Assembly (NCBI GenBank): GCA_046566095.1
Contig: JBKHXI010000220.1
Coordinates: forward strand, 1 to 12,349
Origin: CAMPJU01 sp046566095
Lineage (GTDB): Bacteria; Pseudomonadota; Gammaproteobacteria; Xanthomonadales; Xanthomonadaceae
DNA length: 12,349 nt
Direction: 5' to 3'
Part shown: positions 9,293 through 12,349 of the stretch, piece by piece
How the letters are laid out: every line of letters begins with the position of its first letter
Numbering within the stretch: position 1 is the stretch's first letter
The notes under the pieces: generated by a model
Told to the model about the DNA's origin: nothing
Databases searched by the model: none
Seen by the model: only the letters and a program-made list of their open reading frames with translations
Program-made: the position numbers and the translations under genes

Positions 9293-9435
9293 CGTTGCCG
9301 CGCCGCAGCGCGGCGGCACGCCGAATCCGTCCCGGGGCGCATGCCGTCCCGGCGGTTGGCCGCGGGTCCGACTCCCGCGGCGCTGTTTCCTCCTGGGCAG
9401 TACATCCAGCGAGTCCACTGACGAGGAGCCATACC
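9293..9435 (+). promoter_or_regulatory. Structured 5' region of the histone-like gene
   Basis: Two further stems lie between the terminator and the gene: GCCGCGC/GCGCGGC with a CGCA loop (9297-9314) and GCCGCGGG/CCCGCGGC with a TCCGACT loop (9359-9381). No good second promoter is seen; TACATC at 9401-9406 lacks a -35. The ribosome site GAGGAG (9423-9428) is strong and lies outside these stems. Confidence 0.4.
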
Positions 9436-9975
9436 ATGGCCATGAAGAAAGCTGCGAAGAAGTCCGCCAAGAAGGCGACGAAGAAGGCCGCCCGCAAACC
9501 GGCGGCGAAGAAGACCGCGCGCAAGTCCGCGGCCAAGAAGTCCACCAAGAAGACCGCGCGCAAGTCGACGGCCCGCAAGGCCGCCGCCAAGAAGCGCCCG
9601 GCCCGCAAGGCGGCGAAGAAGACCGCGCGCAAGTCGACGGCCCGCAAGGCCACGGCGAAGAAGCGTCCGGCCCGCAAGGCGGCGAAGAAGACCGCGCGCA
9701 AGTCGACGGCCCGCAAGGCCGCCGCCAAGAAGCGCCCGGCGAAGAAGGCGGCGAAGAAGACCGCCCGCAAGTCGACGGCCCGCAAGGCCACTGCGAAGAA
9801 GCGCCCGGCGAAGAAGGCGGCGAAGAAGACCGCCCGCAAGGCGGCCAAGCGCCCGGCAGCCAAGAAGGCGGCGAAGAAGCCCGCCCGCAAGGCGGCCAAG
9901 CGCCCGGCCCGCCGCCGCGCAGCCTCCAAGTCGGCCCCGGTGACCATGCCGGCCATGCCGACTCCGCTGATGTAG
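9436..9975 (+). CDS. Histone H1-like, Lys/Ala-rich DNA-binding protein
   Basis: The 179-residue product is almost entirely Lys, Ala, Arg, Thr, Ser and Pro. Residues 1-37 are AAKK-type repeats, 38-129 are four near-identical 23-residue units beginning KKTARKSTARK and ending KKRPA(R/K)KAA, and 130-163 are two 17-residue units. The tail, SAPVTMPAMPTPLM after S164-K165, is uncharged and Met/Pro-rich, unlike the body. The protein resembles eukaryotic H1 tails and bacterial H1-like proteins such as AlgP and chlamydial Hc proteins, and should bind DNA through charge, compacting or organising the nucleoid. GAGGAG lies seven bases before ATG 9436. Although the frame is open back to a TTG at 9130, that extension is unrelated in composition and is not counted. 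A strong terminator follows, so it is probably monocistronic. Repeat-rich coding makes length changes by slippage likely. Confidence 0.9.
   Translation: MAMKKAAKKSAKKATKKAARKPAAKKTARKSAAKKSTKKTARKSTARKAAAKKRPARKAAKKTARKSTARKATAKKRPARKAAKKTARKSTARKAAAKKRPAKKAAKKTARKSTARKATAKKRPAKKAAKKTARKAAKRPAAKKAAKKPARKAAKRPARRRAASKSAPVTMPAMPTPLM
9547..9924 (+). repeat. Tandem 69-base coding repeats, then two 51-base units
   Basis: Four 69-base units (9547-9615, 9616-9684, 9685-9753, 9754-9822) are nearly identical in DNA as well as protein, followed by two 51-base shortened units (9823-9873 and 9874-9924). Units 1 and 3 share the AAAKK version and units 2 and 4 the ATAKK version, so the array may have grown by duplication of a 138-base pair. 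Units 1-2 have PARK and units 3-4 have PAKK. Confidence 0.9.
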
Positions 9976-10008
9976 ACAAGACCAACGACCCGATTGCCTT
10001 GATCCAGA

Positions 10009-10047
10009 ACTCTCTCCCTGCGCCCAGGCAGGGGGAGAGTTTTTTTT
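10009..10047 (+). terminator. Strong intrinsic terminator of the histone-like gene
   Basis: A 13-base-pair stem (ACTCTCTCCCTGC with GCAGGGGGAGAGT, one G-T pair) has a six-base loop GCCCAG and runs into eight consecutive T residues (10040-10047). It lies 33 bases after the stop codon and is oriented only for the plus strand. Confidence 0.95.
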
Positions 10048-10092
10048 ATGTCGCTTCCCGGGTCCGGCGTGCCATGTCTCCACGCAGGTTAC

Positions 10093-10170
10093 GTAGGAGC
10101 GGGCCATGCCCGCGATGGCGTTGCCCCGCGACCATGCCGGCGGGGCATCGCGCCCAAGGGGCGCTCCTGC
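10093..10170. repeat. REP-like inverted pair (BIME-type element)
   Basis: Two 25-base units face each other: 10093-10117 on the plus strand and 10170-10146 on the minus strand, 19 of 25 identical. Each starts G(T/C)AGGAGCG, contains a small hairpin with a three-base loop, and ends GCGATG. The small stems differ (GGGC/GCCC against GCCC/GGGC) but both keep pairing. This is the plan of REP elements in BIME arrangement, known to be scattered in xanthomonad and pseudomonad genomes, often between convergent genes as here (histone-like gene and hydrolase). Such elements are mobilised by RAYT transposases acting in trans; none is encoded here. Confidence 0.72.
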
Positions 10171-10180
10171 GGGCGGGCCG

Positions 10181-11629
10181 TCACTCCGGCGCGGCGGTCG
10201 CGCGGGTCGACTGGCTGCCGGGGGCCGACTGCGGAACCTGGAGTTCCGGATAGTGGCTGTTGCCGCGGCCGGCCGGCTGGCCGCTGCGGTACATCGCCAT
10301 CGCGTCGTCGAAGACGTTGCCGTCCAGCCAGGACTGCGTGCCCAGGCCGATCGCGCGATCCAGGATCGTCGGCAGCAGTCCGGAAGGCAGGCTGCTCTCG
10401 CCGTTCCACAGCACCGCCACGCCCAGGTCGCGCTCGGGCAGCAGCGCGATCATGCCGCGATACCCCTGCACCGCGCCGGCGTGGTAGACCATGCGGTGGC
10501 CGGCGTAGTCGTAGACCCGCCAGCCCAGGCCGTAGCCGGCCGAGTTGAGCCGCTGGCGGCGCCAGGACGAACCGCGGATCTCGGTCGGGGTGTCGACCAG
10601 CGGCTGGTGGATGGTCGCCAGCAGCGGGGCCGGCAGCACGTCGGGCCGGTGCCCGCCCTGCGCGATCAGCCACTGCGCCATGTCGCTGGCGCTGGCGTTG
10701 ACGCCGGCGGCCGGCGGCAGCCGGTAGTAGGTCGGCTTGGGATGCAGGGCCACCCAGCCGCCGCGGCCGCGCACGTGCGGGCGCGCCCAGCGCGCGCTGG
10801 CCTCGATGCCCTCCAGGCCGAGGCTGGCGTCGACCATGCCCAGCGGTTCGAACAGCCGGCGCTGCACCGCCTGGCTGTAGAACTGGCCGGTGGCCGCGAA
10901 CACGATGTCGCCGATCAGGCTGAAGGCCACGTTCTGGTAGGCATAGCAGCCGCCGGGCGCGCAGTGGAGCGGGGTCTGGTACAGGCGCGAGACCAGGTCG
11001 CGGTAGTCGGCGTTGGCCTCGATCGCGCGGTCGTAGGTGTGGTGCGGCAGGCCGACCCGGTGGCTGAGGATGTCCGCCACCGTGACCCGCTGCGCGGCCT
11101 CGGGATCCTGCAGCCGGAAATGCGGCAGGAACTCGGCGATGCGGCTGTCCCAGCGCAGCGCGCCCTCGGCGACCAGCATGCCGGTGACGGTGCCGGCGAA
11201 GCCCTTGGACAGCGAGGCCAGCCGGAACACGGTATGCGCGTCGACCGGCTCGGCGGCCGAGACGTCGGTGACGCCGTAGCCGCGGGCGCTGAGCACCCGG
11301 CCCCCGTGGACGATGGCGACCGCCATCCCGGGCACCCGCTGGCCGGAGACCAGGGCCTGCGCCATCGCCTCGAACTCGCGCACGTCGAAGTTGACCGCCA
11401 GCGGCCGCGAGGCCACCGCGGTCGCGGGCGAACGGACCACCGGCTCCGGCGCGCGCGCGACCGCGGCGGTCTCGACCGTGGCGACCTGCGCCGGTCCGGG
11501 GGACGGGTCGGCGGGCGGGCTCCAGCGCAGCGCCGTCTGGGCGGTGGCGGCCACCGCCAGCGGCAGCAGCAGCCCGAGCAGGGCGAGCCGCCAACCTCGG
11601 CGCACCGGCCTGTTCAGCTTGCTTTCCAT
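10181..11629 (-). CDS. Serine hydrolase of the beta-lactamase/PBP-like family
   Basis: The 482-residue product has an N-terminal hydrophobic segment at about 12-30 preceded by basic residues (a signal peptide or anchor), a Pro/Ala-rich linker to about 78, then a beta-lactamase/AmpC-fold domain. The active-site set is complete: S139-L-S-K142 (SxxK, in RLASLSKGF), Y231-Q-N233 (YxN) and H383-A-G385, replacing KTG as in esterase EstB and class C-like peptidases. LSHRVGLP and YGLGW support the family. The C-terminal 50 residues are low in structure. It should act in the periplasm or outer envelope on a peptide, ester or cell-wall substrate; sequence does not say which, and antibiotic resistance should not be assumed. 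AGGGGGA lies eight bases before the ATG at 11629. It is divergent from lemA and its 3' end faces the REP pair. Confidence 0.9.
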   Translation of the reverse strand: MESKLNRPVRRGWRLALLGLLLPLAVAATAQTALRWSPPADPSPGPAQVATVETAAVARAPEPVVRSPATAVASRPLAVNFDVREFEAMAQALVSGQRVPGMAVAIVHGGRVLSARGYGVTDVSAAEPVDAHTVFRLASLSKGFAGTVTGMLVAEGALRWDSRIAEFLPHFRLQDPEAAQRVTVADILSHRVGLPHHTYDRAIEANADYRDLVSRLYQTPLHCAPGGCYAYQNVAFSLIGDIVFAATGQFYSQAVQRRLFEPLGMVDASLGLEGIEASARWARPHVRGRGGWVALHPKPTYYRLPPAAGVNASASDMAQWLIAQGGHRPDVLPAPLLATIHQPLVDTPTEIRGSSWRRQRLNSAGYGLGWRVYDYAGHRMVYHAGAVQGYRGMIALLPERDLGVAVLWNGESSLPSGLLPTILDRAIGLGTQSWLDGNVFDDAMAMYRSGQPAGRGNSHYPELQVPQSAPGSQSTRATAAPE

Positions 11630-11671
11630 ACCGCCGTCCCCCTGCGTATGCTTGCGGGTGCGTCCCGATCG

Positions 11672-11700
11672 ATTCTAGCGCCTGCTCCGGGCCGTGCATG
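11672..11700 (-). promoter_or_regulatory. Candidate promoter of the serine hydrolase gene
   Basis: On the minus strand TAGAAT (11677-11672) matches the -10 consensus at five of six and lies 42 bases before the ATG. The -35 position 17 bases upstream reads CATGCA and is poor. That weak -35 lies in the first copy of the GCATGAACATG repeat, which may mark activator dependence. Confidence 0.45.
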
Positions 11701-11739
11701 AACATGTCGCGCAGATCCCGTGAAGCGCGCATGAACATG
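11696..11739. repeat. Spaced direct repeat GCATGAACATG in the divergent promoter region
   Basis: GCATGAACATG occurs at 11696-11706 and 11729-11739, exactly 33 bases apart, about three helical turns. The match extends to GCATGAACATGNCGNGC. Each copy contains CATG-AA-CATG, a CATG inverted repeat about a two-base centre, as in many dimeric regulator sites. Copy one overlaps the -35 of the hydrolase promoter; copy two lies 27 bases before the lemA ATG. Confidence 0.6.
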
Positions 11740-11765
11740 GCGGGCGCCGGCCGAGGGGAAACACG

Positions 11766-12349
11766 ATGGGTACGATGGGCTTGCTGGTCCTGGTCGCGAT
11801 CGCGGTCGCGGTCGTGCTGTGGGGCGTGGGCGTCTACAACGGGCTGGTCACCGCCCGCAACGCCTGGAAGAACGCCTTCGCCCAGATCGACGTGCAGCTG
11901 CAGCGGCGCTTCGACCTGATCCCGAACCTGGTGGAGACCGCCAAGGGCTACCTGGCCCACGAGCGCGGCACGCTGGAGGCGGTCACCGCCGCGCGCAACG
12001 CCGCCCAGGCCGGTCTGGCCGCGGCCAAGGCCGCGCCCGGCGAGCCCGGCGCGATGGCCGAGCTGTCGCGCACCCAGGGCATGCTCGAAGGCGCGCTCGG
12101 GCGCCTGCTGGTCACGGTCGAGGCCTACCCGGAGCTCAAGGCCAGCCAGAACATGATGCAGCTGACCGAGGAGCTGGCCAGCACCGAGAACAAGGTCGCG
12201 TTCGCGCGCCAGGCCTACAACGACAGCGTCATGAGCTACAACAACCGGCGCGAGGTGTTCCCGGCCAGCCTGGTCGCCAACAACTTCGGCTTCAAGCCGG
12301 CGGCCCTGCTGGAGATCCCGGCCGAGCAGCGCGAGGCCGTGCGCGCCGC
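11766..12349 (+). CDS. lemA: LemA family membrane protein, C-terminal end missing
   Basis: 194 codons are present and the frame is still open at the window end; LemA proteins are usually close to this length, so only a few residues are missing. Residues about 5-24 form one N-terminal membrane helix, followed by YNGLVTARN, FAQIDVQLQRRFDLIPNLVE (37-56), then TAKGYLAHE, a helical middle, and YPELKASQNMMQLTEELAST (121-140), ENKVAFARQAYNDSV and FPASLVANNFGF. These are the hallmark LemA segments of a long four-helix coiled bundle. The biochemical role of the family is unsettled. GAGGGGA (11753-11759) precedes ATG 11766 by six bases; an ATG three codons on (11775) is less well placed. LemA genes are commonly followed by TPM-domain genes, which would lie beyond the window. 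Confidence 0.93.
   Translation, partial: MGTMGLLVLVAIAVAVVLWGVGVYNGLVTARNAWKNAFAQIDVQLQRRFDLIPNLVETAKGYLAHERGTLEAVTAARNAAQAGLAAAKAAPGEPGAMAELSRTQGMLEGALGRLLVTVEAYPELKASQNMMQLTEELASTENKVAFARQAYNDSVMSYNNRREVFPASLVANNFGFKPAALLEIPAEQREAVRA

Noticed and set aside
9130..9435. In-frame N-terminal extension of the histone-like protein from a TTG at 9130
   Set aside because: The extension has unrelated composition, passes through a strong terminator hairpin and has no ribosome site, whereas ATG 9436 has a strong one at ideal spacing.
9547..9924. CRISPR-like array
   Set aside because: The repeats are contiguous, in frame and code for Lys/Ala-rich units; there are no unique spacers and no cas genes.
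9201..9956. Minus-strand open frame antisense to the histone-like gene, translating as Phe/Leu/Ala-rich repeats
   Set aside because: It is the mirror of the lysine/alanine repeat codons; the apparent hydrophobic repeats follow from complementing AAG and GCC codons.

Overview
The window is a piece of a very GC-rich chromosome. Gene style suggests a gammaproteobacterium of the Xanthomonadaceae/Lysobacteraceae type (Lysobacter, Luteimonas, Pseudoxanthomonas or a relative). The pointers are extreme G/C at codon third positions, a lysine/alanine-repeat histone H1-like protein, a hemP gene, and a REP-like repeat built on GTAGGAGCG...CGCGATG, a sequence style I associate with this family. The assignment is inference; there is no rRNA or other marker gene here. 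I see no prophage, transposase, integrase, CRISPR array or tRNA.

Layout. (1) 1-734, minus strand: N-terminal part of a membrane-bound GGDEF protein, cut by the window start. (2) 892-1816: a Fur-controlled hemP gene and an unidentified small gene in tandem. (3) 1873-2844: an aldo/keto reductase, convergent with (4) 2992-5190, minus strand: a FecA-like TonB-dependent outer-membrane receptor with its own Fur-box promoter. (5) 5377-6781: an SPFH/QmcA protein and an NfeD-like partner, separated by one base. (6) 6871-8606: glycine cleavage T and H proteins; gcvP is not here. (7) 8607-9435: an 829-base stretch with no convincing gene, ending in a promoter, a candidate leader or small RNA and a strong intrinsic terminator. 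(8) 9436-9975: a histone H1-like protein made of 23-residue repeats, followed by a textbook terminator and an inverted pair of REP-like elements. (9) 10181-11629, minus strand: an envelope-anchored serine hydrolase of the beta-lactamase/PBP fold, divergent from (10) 11766-12349: a LemA family protein cut by the window end.

Together, the left third is an iron/heme acquisition neighbourhood: two separately promoted Fur-box units (hemP plus its neighbour, and the receptor) flank an oxidoreductase. The middle holds membrane quality-control and one-carbon housekeeping genes. The right third holds chromatin and envelope genes. Most genes belong to known families. The parts most worth a second look are non-coding: the structured leader with a terminator and competing pairings upstream of the histone-like gene, the REP pair with compensatory stem changes, the 33-base-spaced repeat in the hydrolase/lemA divergent promoter region, and the duplicated start of hemP.
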